From: an uncultured Clostridia bacterium
GTDB taxonomy: Bacteria > Bacillota > Clostridia > Lachnospirales > CAG-274
Direction: 5' to 3'
DNA: 61,365 bases
Assembly: GCA_947624015.1 (NCBI GenBank)
Contig: CANQIA010000011.1
Location: 1-61,365 of the forward strand
Position numbers and translations under genes: made by a program. The notes beneath the pieces were generated by a model. It saw nothing but the letters and a program-made list of their open reading frames with translations. It made no database searches and was not told the origin of the DNA. This document shows positions 9,507 through 17,597 of this stretch, piece by piece; position 1 is the first letter of the stretch; each line of letters begins with the position of its first letter.

Positions 9507-11144
9507 TCAAAGCTTGTTCATTTTCTCAAGCAGCGGTATTATTTTGCTTCCGCCGGGTATAAGCTGCAGATCTTCTCTGTTCAAGCCCTTTATAAATACC
9601 ATTACCGCAAAGTACACCGCAAGGGCTACTATTATTGCAACCAGTGTGGCAACTGTGTTGATCGGCAATATCATATAAACAGCCTTATAGGCAAGTATGC
9701 AAACTGCCGCCATGGCTATTGAAGCAAAGCCGGGCTTTACAAGCATACCTACAAAGTCGGGCTTTACGCCTGTTGCCTTTATAAGCGCTCTGAAATTCAA
9801 AAGAGAGCATACTATGTAGCAAATAGTCGTACTCAATACTGCTCCCACTACGTTTATAAAAGGTATCGCCACCAATATATAGGTAAACGGTATCTTTGTA
9901 AGAGCGCCTATAAGAGCGTTGAAGGCAGGGGTCTTTACCTTGCCTATGCCCTGAAGTACGCCGGTTGATATCTGGCTCAGGGAAAGGAATATAACGCTGA
10001 AGGAACCTACCTGCAAAAGTACGCCGCCCTCCGGGTAATTGGGGAAGAGCATTGCCAGTATAGGCGTACCCAAGGCGCCGAGACCTGCCGCTGCGGGAAT
10101 AGATATCATCATTGTTATCCTAAGTGTCGTATCTACCTTTGACTGTACCGCTTCCTTTTCCTTACGCACAACGCTTGCCGCTATACTGGGTATAACAGCC
10201 GTTGCAATAGCGGTGGATATGGCGACGGGAAGAGTGGTAAGAGTCACATACTTTCCGTTTAGCTGACCGTAAAGGTCTATTATCTTATTGGGTGCAAAGC
10301 CTGCTGCCGCAAGCCTGCTGTTTACCATTATCATATCCACCAGATTTGTCATTGAGAATATGGCGGTACCCGTTATAATAGGTACTGCTATTTTTATAAG
10401 GGTAACGGTTATTTCCTTAAAGCTCTGTACCCTGTAATCGCCCTTATCCTGTGAAAATTCAATATCTCTTTGCTTCTTTGTGCAATAGAATACTGCCACA
10501 AGCAGCACAAGTCCCGCAAGAGCGCCTATGCCTGTGCCTGCGGTACCGCCTGCCGCCGCATACTCAACGCCCATATCAAGCAGAAGATAGGCGAGAAGTA
10601 TACTGAATACAGCATGAAATATCTGCTCTATAAGCTGTGACATGGCTGTGGGAACAGTCGTATGAAGTCCTTGGAAAAAGCCTCTGAACACAGCCATTAT
10701 ACCTACTATGAAAACAGTAGGCGCAAGAGTGTATATACATCCTATGCTAAGGTACCACATACTGTCCGTGTTGCCTATCATCTCACAGTACCGACCTACG
10801 CCGTAAGCTCCGCATACCATAAGCAGCGCGCAAAGAAAGCTTAGGGAGCCTGCCACCGTCATAGATACTCTGAATACCTTTTTGGCGTTGGTGTATTCTC
10901 CCAAGGCGACTCTTTCCGAAACCATTTTGGATATGGCAACGGGAAGACCGGCGGAACTCATTATAAGGAAAAAGTTGTATATGTTGTAGCCTGCTCCGTA
11001 AATGCCGTTTCCTTCATTGCCTATCATATTTGTAAGGGGAAGCCTGTATAAAAAGCCTACTATCCTGACGAGGATACCTGCTCCTGCCAGTATGGCTGCC
11101 TGCTTTATAAAGGAGCCTCCGCCTTTTTTACCCTTTTTTCTCAT
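9507..11144 (-). CDS. SpoVB/MurJ-like polysaccharide (lipid II) flippase
   Basis: A 545-residue membrane protein of the MOP superfamily, polysaccharide-transporter branch, with about 14 hydrophobic segments. The N terminus GGGSFIKQAAILAGAGILVR followed by FLYRLPLTNMIGNEG is typical of the SpoVB/YtgP group, which is thought to flip lipid-linked peptidoglycan precursors; SpoVB acts in the spore cortex, YtgP in vegetative cells. A basic KKGKKGG leader precedes the first helix. It lies 5 bases downstream of typA on the minus strand, so it is likely cotranscribed. Whether it is the vegetative MurJ equivalent or spore-specific cannot be decided here. Confidence 0.82.
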   Translation of the reverse strand: MRKKGKKGGGSFIKQAAILAGAGILVRIVGFLYRLPLTNMIGNEGNGIYGAGYNIYNFFLIMSSAGLPVAISKMVSERVALGEYTNAKKVFRVSMTVAGSLSFLCALLMVCGAYGVGRYCEMIGNTDSMWYLSIGCIYTLAPTVFIVGIMAVFRGFFQGLHTTVPTAMSQLIEQIFHAVFSILLAYLLLDMGVEYAAAGGTAGTGIGALAGLVLLVAVFYCTKKQRDIEFSQDKGDYRVQSFKEITVTLIKIAVPIITGTAIFSMTNLVDMIMVNSRLAAAGFAPNKIIDLYGQLNGKYVTLTTLPVAISTAIATAVIPSIAASVVRKEKEAVQSKVDTTLRITMMISIPAAAGLGALGTPILAMLFPNYPEGGVLLQVGSFSVIFLSLSQISTGVLQGIGKVKTPAFNALIGALTKIPFTYILVAIPFINVVGAVLSTTICYIVCSLLNFRALIKATGVKPDFVGMLVKPGFASIAMAAVCILAYKAVYMILPINTVATLVAIIVALAVYFAVMVFIKGLNREDLQLIPGGSKIIPLLEKMNKL

Positions 11145-11149
11145 AAAAA

Positions 11150-12985
11150 TTACCTTCCTCTGGCTGCCAGCTTTTTCCTAAGCGAAGGATCAAGCACTTT
11201 CTTTCTTATTCTGAGACTTTCGGGAGTTACCTCCACAAGCTCGTCGTCTGTAATAAAGTCTATACACTGTTCAAGGCTCATTACCGTATGAGGCGTCAGC
11301 TTAAGCGCATCGTCGGAGCCTGCGGCTCTTGTGTTTGTAAGCTGCTTCTTTTTACATACGTTTACATCTATATCCTCGGCTCTTGCATTTCTGCCTACTA
11401 CCATACCGCAGTATACCTTGGTGCCTGCGCCTATAAATAGGTCGCCTCTCTCCTGGGCGTTGAAAAGACCGTAGGCAACGGCGTCGCCTGTTTCAAAGGC
11501 AACAAGAGAGCCTTGGGGTCTTGATACGATATCTCCCTTATAGGGTTCGTAGCCGTTGAATATGGTATTTAATATACCGTTTCCTCTTGTATCTGTAAGG
11601 AATTCGTTCCTGTAGCCTATAAGACCTCTGGCAGGTATGTTGAATTCAAGCCTTGTATATCCGCCTTGACCGGGCTGCATATTTACCATTTCGCCCTTGC
11701 GTGTACCCAGCTTTTCTATGACTGTACCTACAAATTCTTCGGGTACGTCTATTGTAGCCATTTCCATAGGCTCGTATTTTTTGCCGTTTATTGTCTTGTA
11801 AAGCACCTGAGGTCTGGATACCTGGAATTCGTAGCCTTCTCTTCTCATTGTCTCTATAAGTATAGAAAGATGAAGCTCTCCTCTTCCGCTAACTTTAAAT
11901 GCTTCTGTGGTATCCGTTTCCTCCACTCTCAGCGAAACATCGGTATTAAGCTCTCTTTGGAGTCTGTCACGAAGATGTCTGCTCGTTACGAATTTGCCCT
12001 CCTGTCCTGCAAAGGGCGAGTCATTTACGCTGAATGTCATTGAAAGGGTAGGCTCGCTTATTTTATTTACCTCTATGGGTTCGGGAGCTTCAAGACAGGC
12101 TATCGTGTCGCCTATGTGTATGTCGGGCATACCTGTTACGGCTACTATGGAGCCTATTGTGGATTCCTTTACCTCAACTCTTTCAAGTCCCTCAAATTCA
12201 TAAAGCTTTGATACCTTTATCTTTATATTCTTTTCGGGATCGTGATAATTGACTATACATACATCGTCATTTACCTTGACGGTGCCGTTCTCTATTTTGC
12301 CTATACCTATCCTGCCCACATATTCGTTGTAGTCAATAGTGGTCACAAGCATTTGCAGTCCTGCGTCGGGATCGCCTTCGGGAGCGGGTATATGCTTAAC
12401 AATAGTGTCAAAGAGCGCCTTCATATTGTCCGATTCAAGAGCCTGCTCGTATGTCATTGCAGCCTTGCCAAGCTTTGCTGAGGCAAATACAAAGGGCGAA
12501 TCCAACTGCTTGTCAGTAGCGTCAAGCTCCATAAACAGCTCCAGTACCTCGTCTACCACCTCGTCGGGTCTTGCTTCGGGTCTGTCGATTTTGTTTATAC
12601 ACACCACAACGGGAAGTCCCAGAGCAAGGGCGTTTTTAAGCACAAACTTAGTCTGGGGCATGGCGCCTTCATAGGCGTCTACCACAAGCACTACGCCGTT
12701 TACCATCTTAAGCACACGCTCCACCTCTCCGCCGAAGTCCGCATGACCGGGAGTATCCACTATATTTATTTTGGTATGTTCATAGTATACGGAAGTATTT
12801 TTTGAAAGTATGGTTATGCCTCTTTCTCTTTCAATATCCCCGCTGTCCATTATCCTTTCCCTTACCACTTGGTTGGTACGGAACGTACCGCTTTGCTTAA
12901 GCAGTTCGTCTACAAGGGTGGTCTTGCCGTGATCAACGTGGGCGATTATGGCTATGTTCCTTATATCATCTCTTGTAATTTTCAT
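11150..12985 (-). CDS. typA: Ribosome-associated translational GTPase TypA/BipA
   Basis: A 611-residue translational GTPase of the EF-G-like family, involved in ribosome assembly and stress adaptation. G1 is AHVDHGKTT (15-23), G2 RERGITILSKNT, G3 DTPGHADFGGEVERVL and G4 NKIDRPEARP. The C-terminal TypA-specific domain has GLIGYRNEFLTDTRGNGILN. The start at 12985 (MKITRDDIRN) fits the family; an in-frame extension upstream to 13066 runs through repeat DNA in the leader and is rejected. The ribosome site is weak (AAAGAG). The gene is preceded by a long leader with an R2 repeat hairpin. Confidence 0.97.
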   Translation of the reverse strand: MKITRDDIRNIAIIAHVDHGKTTLVDELLKQSGTFRTNQVVRERIMDSGDIERERGITILSKNTSVYYEHTKINIVDTPGHADFGGEVERVLKMVNGVVLVVDAYEGAMPQTKFVLKNALALGLPVVVCINKIDRPEARPDEVVDEVLELFMELDATDKQLDSPFVFASAKLGKAAMTYEQALESDNMKALFDTIVKHIPAPEGDPDAGLQMLVTTIDYNEYVGRIGIGKIENGTVKVNDDVCIVNYHDPEKNIKIKVSKLYEFEGLERVEVKESTIGSIVAVTGMPDIHIGDTIACLEAPEPIEVNKISEPTLSMTFSVNDSPFAGQEGKFVTSRHLRDRLQRELNTDVSLRVEETDTTEAFKVSGRGELHLSILIETMRREGYEFQVSRPQVLYKTINGKKYEPMEMATIDVPEEFVGTVIEKLGTRKGEMVNMQPGQGGYTRLEFNIPARGLIGYRNEFLTDTRGNGILNTIFNGYEPYKGDIVSRPQGSLVAFETGDAVAYGLFNAQERGDLFIGAGTKVYCGMVVGRNARAEDIDVNVCKKKQLTNTRAAGSDDALKLTPHTVMSLEQCIDFITDDELVEVTPESLRIRKKVLDPSLRKKLAARGR

Positions 12986-13022
12986 GAATGTCACTCTTTC
13001 TTTTTGTTTATACGGTAATCGT

Positions 13023-13092
13023 TGTTTTAATACCTCTCGGTCAGCCCCGCTCAAAGCATATCTCAATAGGGCTTATTGCCCTAGGCTGACCA
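13023..13092 (-). repeat. R2 repeat module in the typA leader
   Basis: Read on the minus strand, GGTCAGCC (13091-13084) pairs with GGCTGACC (13046-13039), enclosing a small inner GGGC/GCCC stem, and is followed by GAGAGGTATTAAAAC. This matches the R2 module at 41.63-41.69 kb (GTCAGCC ... GAGCGGGGCTGACTGAGAGG). It lies downstream of the presumed typA promoter, so it would be transcribed as part of the 5' leader about 40-110 bases before the start codon. Confidence 0.65.
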
Positions 13093-13136
13093 AGGCAGTT
13101 ATGCAAAAAACATACCTTATTGATAACATACCCATA

Positions 13137-13166
13137 ATTTTACCACAGTCCCCGACCTATTATCAA
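13137..13166 (-). promoter_or_regulatory. Candidate promoter of typA
   Basis: On the minus strand TTGATA (13166-13161), 18-base spacer, TAAAAT (13142-13137). It predicts a leader of about 145 bases. Divergent putP has its own promoter 140 bases away. Confidence 0.5.
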
Positions 13167-13280
13167 GCCCCAATATAACAAAAATTGGCATAACTTTGCC
13201 CTTATAATGAACAAAATAACTAATTTATTACAAAATCTCATAACATTTATGACAAAAATGCATAATAATTATTTTAAGCC

Positions 13281-13309
13281 TTGAATTATGGCATAAAAGT
13301 GTGTATACT
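13281..13309 (+). promoter_or_regulatory. Promoter of putP
   Basis: TTGAAT (13281-13286), 17-base spacer ending in TG, TATACT (13304-13309): an extended -10 promoter about 45 bases before the putP ATG. The rest of 13093-13358 is AT-rich with no gene. Confidence 0.65.
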
Positions 13310-13358
13310 GATATGTAAATATCAAATATAAAAATATAAATCGAGGGAGGATAATTTC

Positions 13359-14819
13359 ATGAATATGAATATTTCCGAGGTAGTAGTATTTATAGTATAC
13401 CTCTTGTTTATGCTTTCCATAGGCATATTCTTTTTCATCAAAACGCGAAACGGCGGCGAAAAAACATATTTCTTAGGCGGTCGTCAAATGGGACCTTGGG
13501 TAACGGCTCTTTCAGCAGGCGCATCAGACATGAGCGCATGGGTGCTTATGGGTCTGCCTACCTCCATTTACGCTTTGGGCTTAGGTCAGGTATGGATATC
13601 CGTAGGTCTTGCTATCGGTTATACATTAAGCTGGATATTCCAGGCTCCGAGATTGCGCCGTTTTTCAATTGTGGCAAACGATTCCATTACTATCCCTCAG
13701 TACCTTACAAACCGTTTTCTTTCCAAGTCTAAGGTATTGCAGATAATATGCGCAGTGGTTTTCCTTATGGCATATACTATTTATGCGGCTTCAAGCGTTA
13801 AGGCGTGCGGTACTCTTTTCCACACGGTTATAGGAATAGATGCCAAGGTGGCAATGTACATAGCCGCTTTCATTATAATAAGCTATACTTTTTTGGGAGG
13901 CTTCTCAGCCGTATGCTGGACAGACTTCTTCCAGGGTCTTCTTATACTTGCGGCTCTGCTCATAGCTCCTATATTTGCAGCCGCTATGCTTGACACAAGC
14001 GCTGTTGCTCCCGTTGAGGCAGGCTACTGGAATCCCTTTGCAAGCTGGACAGATATAGTATCGGGTCTTGGCTGGGGTCTCGGCTACTTCGGTATGCCTC
14101 ATATAATTATAAGATTCATGTCACTTGAATCTCAGAAGTCACTTAAGAAGTCTGCCAAGATAGGTATTGCATGGACTCTTGTGATAGTTATATTTGCAGC
14201 CATAGTAGGCGTTGTGGGACGTATGTTCTTAGGCTATGACGACGCTATTAATGAAAATTCACTTGTATTTATAAATATGGTAAGAAAAATATTCCCCGGC
14301 GTAGTATCAGGTATACTTCTTTCCGCCGTACTTGCGGCATCCATGTCAACGGCGGACAGTCAGCTTCTTGCTGCCGCTTCAGCCTTTGCCAGCGATGTTT
14401 ATAAGCCTATATTCAGAAAGGACAAGGCAAGCGACAAGGAAATGCTCTGGGCAGGCAGATTTGTTGTTCTGGCAATAGCAATCGTTGCGCTTTTGGTTGC
14501 TTCCAATCCTAAGACAGGTACTATTATGGATCTTGTTGAGAACGCATGGGGCATATTCGGCGCATCCTTCGGTCCTGCCATTATGCTGAGCCTTTTCTGG
14601 AAGCGTTTTAATTTCCAGGGTGCAGTTGCAGGTATACTTGCAGGCGGCATAGTAGATATCGGCTGGTTCTTTTATCTCAAGAGCGCAACAAATATTTACG
14701 AAATAATACCCGGCTTTATAGCAGGTCTTGTTGTAGGAATCGTTGTAACCCTTCTGACAAAGGCTCCCGATAAGGAAGTAGAGGAGCTCTTTGACAAGGC
14801 GGTCGCATACGACGAATAA
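13359..14819 (+). CDS. putP: Sodium/proline symporter
   Basis: A 486-residue member of the sodium:solute symporter family with about 13 transmembrane helices. The segment TYFLGGRQMGPWVTALSAGA followed by SDMSAWVLMGLPTSIYALG is the PutP signature that lines the Na+ and proline sites; AASMSTADSQLLAAASAFASD is the conserved helix-9 region. It imports proline driven by sodium. GAGGGAGG precedes the ATG. No proline catabolic genes are adjacent, so a role in nutrient uptake or osmoprotection is open. It is followed by a terminator hairpin into which R1 copy B appears inserted. Confidence 0.92.
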   Translation: MNMNISEVVVFIVYLLFMLSIGIFFFIKTRNGGEKTYFLGGRQMGPWVTALSAGASDMSAWVLMGLPTSIYALGLGQVWISVGLAIGYTLSWIFQAPRLRRFSIVANDSITIPQYLTNRFLSKSKVLQIICAVVFLMAYTIYAASSVKACGTLFHTVIGIDAKVAMYIAAFIIISYTFLGGFSAVCWTDFFQGLLILAALLIAPIFAAAMLDTSAVAPVEAGYWNPFASWTDIVSGLGWGLGYFGMPHIIIRFMSLESQKSLKKSAKIGIAWTLVIVIFAAIVGVVGRMFLGYDDAINENSLVFINMVRKIFPGVVSGILLSAVLAASMSTADSQLLAAASAFASDVYKPIFRKDKASDKEMLWAGRFVVLAIAIVALLVASNPKTGTIMDLVENAWGIFGASFGPAIMLSLFWKRFNFQGAVAGILAGGIVDIGWFFYLKSATNIYEIIPGFIAGLVVGIVVTLLTKAPDKEVEELFDKAVAYDE

Positions 14820-14872
14820 ATATAATTATTGCTTGCAGGAGGGTCATGTTGGGGGAGGATCCTCTTGTTATA

Positions 14873-14895
14873 AAGGCGCCCGTAAGGGCGTCTTT
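14873..14895 (+). terminator. Terminator hairpin of putP (first of two copies)
   Basis: A GGCGCCC/GGGCGTC stem with a GTAA loop followed by TTTC. The 20 bases at 14876-14895 recur exactly at 15134-15153, on the other side of R1 copy B, where the hairpin is followed by a full T run. Confidence 0.7.
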
Positions 14896-15133
14896 CAGCG
14901 TGTCGATAAAATCGACACGCTTGCAAGAAATGCCTTACGACATTTCTTGCATATATTCGGGTATAAAAATATTGAGTTTTACGAAAGCCAATTTATGGCT
15001 TTCTAAGCTCAAATTTTTTCCTCAGGCGGGCAAAGCCCACCTTGCGGATTAAAGTCTGCGACGCTTTTTTGCAAACTGTTCTTTACTTAAGAGTATATTC
15101 TCTATTGAAATATTGTTTTTTCGACAATCTAAT
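14896..15133. repeat. R1 interspersed element, copy B, flanked by a 20-bp direct repeat of a terminator
   Basis: A 238-bp element in the opposite orientation to copy A, starting CAGCGTGTCGATAAAATCGA and ending TTTTTTCGACAATCT. Its outer ends are the same imperfect inverted repeat as in the other copies. The middle has diverged but keeps CTTGCGGATTAAAGTCTGCG and the CGTGTCGAT palindrome. It sits between two identical 20-base copies of the GCGCCCGTAAGGGCGTCTTT terminator hairpin. Confidence 0.8.
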
Positions 15134-15165
15134 GCGCCCGTAAGGGCGTCTTTTTTTGTACAATA

Positions 15166-15230
15166 ATGTAAAGCATACTTGACATTTATAAAATGTATGC
15201 TATAATAAAAATGTAAAGTATATTTTACAT
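15166..15230 (+). promoter_or_regulatory. Promoter with two operator copies for the XRE/membrane-protein pair
   Basis: TTGACA (15179-15184), 16-base spacer ending TGC, TATAAT (15201-15206). Two related 20-base near-palindromes, ATGTAAAGCATACTTGACAT (15166-15185) and ATGTAAAGTATATTTTACAT (15211-15230), differ at 3 positions. One covers the -35 and the other the start site. The arrangement suggests autorepression by the XRE protein. Confidence 0.7.
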
Positions 15231-15244
15231 AAGGAGGCGGTGCT

Positions 15245-15442
15245 GTGGAAAACAGAATAAAGGAGTTAAGGAAACAAAAAAACATTACTCAGGAAAATCT
15301 TGCCGATGCCCTTTCCGTAACAAGGCAGACCATAATATCCCTTGAAGGCGGAAGGTACAACGCTTCGCTGCAGCTTGCCTACAAGCTGGCAAAATTTTTC
15401 GGAGTAAAAATAGAAGACGTATTTATATTCGAGGAGGAATAA
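15245..15442 (+). CDS. XRE-family HTH regulator
   Basis: A 65-residue DNA-binding protein made almost entirely of one Cro/C1-type helix-turn-helix: IKELRKQKNITQENLADALS followed by VTRQTIISLEGGRYNASLQL, then a short tail KIEDVFIFEEE. The start is GTG at 15245, with AAGGAGG 7 bases before it. Small regulators of this type (YozG-like) are commonly paired with a membrane protein, as here: the stop is 2 bases before the next start. The two operator-like palindromes in the promoter are the likely binding sites. The ligand or signal is unknown. Confidence 0.9.
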   Translation: MENRIKELRKQKNITQENLADALSVTRQTIISLEGGRYNASLQLAYKLAKFFGVKIEDVFIFEEE

Positions 15443-15444
15443 AA

Positions 15445-15867
15445 ATGGATTATAATAAGAAAATAAGACAAAGGATAATTATATCTGCCGTATATGCAGT
15501 ACTGGGTATAGCGATTACAATAAGCGCCAATATTTTCGGCGACAAGGTCAATGGGGGATATATGTACTCTCTGGGCTGTGCATTTACAATATTGGGAGCT
15601 GCTCTTCTCGTAAAATTCATAAGAATAAAGAGAAGTCCTGAGCTTATGCGAAAATTCGAGGTATCCGCAAGTGACGAAAGAAATATTATGATAGCCGATA
15701 AAGCAAGAGTATATGCCTTCGGCGCATACAGTATATGCGCAGCCCTGGCAATTGTAGTATTCAGCATATTCTATATGCAGAGAGAGGCTCTTATAGTGAC
15801 ATGTAATCTGTGCGCTATTGTGCTTTTGTATCTTTTGTTTACCATAATACTTCGCAAAAAATATTAA
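15445..15867 (+). CDS. Membrane protein paired with the XRE regulator
   Basis: A 140-residue protein with four predicted transmembrane helices in two hairpins (about 10-30, 40-58, 88-108, 114-135). The two hairpins are separated by a cytoplasmic loop rich in charged residues (RIKRSPELMRKFEVSASDER). This layout is widespread in Firmicutes immediately downstream of 65-70-residue XRE regulators, and no function is established that I can name. It starts 2 bases after the regulator's stop and ends 12 bases before sdaAB, so read-through into the serine dehydratase genes is possible. Confidence 0.8.
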   Translation: MDYNKKIRQRIIISAVYAVLGIAITISANIFGDKVNGGYMYSLGCAFTILGAALLVKFIRIKRSPELMRKFEVSASDERNIMIADKARVYAFGAYSICAALAIVVFSIFYMQREALIVTCNLCAIVLLYLLFTIILRKKY

Positions 15868-15879
15868 AGGAGCATCCTT

Positions 15880-16536
15880 ATGAATTTATTTGACATAATG
15901 GGTCCCGTTATGGTAGGTCCTTCCAGCTCTCATACCGCAGGCGCAGTGCGTATAGGCAGAGTATGTCTGCGTATACTTGGAGAAAAGGCAGAAAGGGCAA
16001 AAATACATTTTCACGGCTCCTTTGCTCTTACGGGAGTGGGACACGGCACGGATAAGGCGGTAGTGGCAGGTCTTATGGATATGGAGACCTATGATATAAG
16101 GATACCTCAAAGCTTTGAGCTTGCAAGGGAAAACGGAATGGAGTTTACAATAGATACCGTTGACCTTAAGGACGCTCACCCCAATACTGTGCTTATGGAG
16201 CTTAAGGGCAAAAGCAAAAGCATAAAGATACAGGCTTCTTCTCTGGGCGGCGGTCGTATATCCATAGACGAAATAGACAATATAAAAACAAGCTTTACAG
16301 CCGAATATCCCACACTTGTGGTACACAATGAGGATAAGGCGGGACACGCTGCCCATGTCACAAAAATGCTTGCGGAAAAAAATATAAACATAGCCTCTCT
16401 CCGTTCCTACAGAGATAAAAGAGGAGGCTTTGCCATTATGGTAGTTGAAACAGACGAACCTATACCCATTGAGGTCATAGGAGAGCTGGAGAAAAAGGAA
16501 GGTATAATAAAGGTCACATATGTAAACGTAATATAG
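15880..16536 (+). CDS. sdaAB: L-serine dehydratase, iron-sulfur-dependent, beta subunit
   Basis: A 218-residue beta subunit of the [4Fe-4S] L-serine dehydratase that deaminates serine to pyruvate and ammonia in anaerobes. The start MNLFDIMGPVMVGPSSSHTA is diagnostic, followed by FHGSFALTGVGHGTDKAVVAG. The C terminus (about 145-218) is an ACT domain (TLVVHNEDKAGHAAHVTKML), expected to bind serine. A clean AAGGAG precedes the ATG. It is 11 bases upstream of the alpha subunit gene. Confidence 0.96.
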   Translation: MNLFDIMGPVMVGPSSSHTAGAVRIGRVCLRILGEKAERAKIHFHGSFALTGVGHGTDKAVVAGLMDMETYDIRIPQSFELARENGMEFTIDTVDLKDAHPNTVLMELKGKSKSIKIQASSLGGGRISIDEIDNIKTSFTAEYPTLVVHNEDKAGHAAHVTKMLAEKNINIASLRSYRDKRGGFAIMVVETDEPIPIEVIGELEKKEGIIKVTYVNVI

Positions 16537-16547
16537 GAGGGTATATT

Positions 16548-17417
16548 ATGGCTTTTAAAAGCGTAAAAGAGCTTCTGGAGCGCTCCCGTGAAACGGGCAG
16601 GGAGGTGTGGCAGCTTATAATGGAGGAAGACGCCAACGACAGAAATGTCGGCACAGAGGATTCCTTTGAAAAGATGAGATCCATGTGGAAGGCTATGAAG
16701 GCTTCGTCCGACAGCTACGACCCTTCTCTCAGATCTTCGTCGGGTCTGTCAGGCGGCGACGGTCATAAAGTAAGAGAGTACAGGCAAAAATGTATAAGCG
16801 GCGAATTTATGGGCGATGTGATAGCAGAGGCGATAGGTATGGCTGAGAGCAACGCTTGTATGCGGTGTATCGTAGCTGCGCCTACGGCAGGCTCATGCGG
16901 TGTTATACCTGCCGTGCTTATACCCTATGTAAACAAATACGGTACCGATGAGGAGAAAATAGTAAGGGGACTTTTCGTAAGCGCAGGCTTCGGTCAGATA
17001 ATAGCCGAAAGAGCCTTTATAGCAGGTGCTTTGGGCGGATGTCAGGCAGAGATAGGCTCAGCTTCGGCAATGGCGGCGGCAATGCTTGTGTATTTACAGG
17101 GCGGAAGCCCGCAACAGTCGGCATCGGCTCTTGCCTTTGCTCTTAAGAGCCTTCTTGGTCTTGTGTGCGATCCTGTGGCAGGTCTTGTGGAGGTACCCTG
17201 TGTAAAGCGAAACGTAATAGGCGCCGTAAACGCCATAACCTCTGCGGATATGGCTCTTGCAGGTATAGAGACCATGATACCTGCCGATGAAGTGATAGAC
17301 GCCATGAGAGCCGTAGGCGCAGCAATGCCTTCATCTCTCAGAGAAACTGCCGAGGGCGGACTTGCGGCAACGCCCACAGGTATTGAAATAGCCGAAAGAA
17401 TGCCCGTATTAAAATAA
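16548..17417 (+). CDS. sdaAA: L-serine dehydratase, iron-sulfur-dependent, alpha subunit
   Basis: A 289-residue alpha subunit carrying the active site. Cys residues in AESNACMRCIVAAPTAGSCG, LGLVCDPVAGLVEVPCVKRN and GALGGCQAEIGSA supply the cluster ligands and catalytic region. The glycine-rich SSGLSGGDGHK segment is also typical. Together with sdaAB it forms the heterodimeric enzyme. AGGAGG lies 7-8 bases before the ATG. The gene is closed by a terminator. Confidence 0.96.
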   Translation: MAFKSVKELLERSRETGREVWQLIMEEDANDRNVGTEDSFEKMRSMWKAMKASSDSYDPSLRSSSGLSGGDGHKVREYRQKCISGEFMGDVIAEAIGMAESNACMRCIVAAPTAGSCGVIPAVLIPYVNKYGTDEEKIVRGLFVSAGFGQIIAERAFIAGALGGCQAEIGSASAMAAAMLVYLQGGSPQQSASALAFALKSLLGLVCDPVAGLVEVPCVKRNVIGAVNAITSADMALAGIETMIPADEVIDAMRAVGAAMPSSLRETAEGGLAATPTGIEIAERMPVLK

Positions 17418-17431
17418 ATGTTTTTTATATG

Positions 17432-17481
17432 CAGCTCCCTTTTTGAGGACAATGTTCCTAAGAAAAGGGAGTTGTTTTTTG
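17432..17481 (+). terminator. Terminator of the sdaAB-sdaAA unit
   Basis: Arms AGCTCCCTTTT and AAAAGGGAGTT with a loop of about 17 bases, followed by GTTTTTTG. Confidence 0.8.
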
Positions 17482-17597
17482 CGTTTAAAAGGGGTTACAG
17501 TCTTATGTTTTTATAAAGCTTTTATATAACTTAAATTTCAAGTTTTAAATTCTCCAAAAGGGCAACACTATTTCTATAAAGCAGCGGAGGTTTTGAC

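Noticed and set aside
13007..13066. N-terminal extension of typA
   Set aside because: It would translate leader repeat DNA. Homologues begin at MKITRDDIRN-like sequence (12985).
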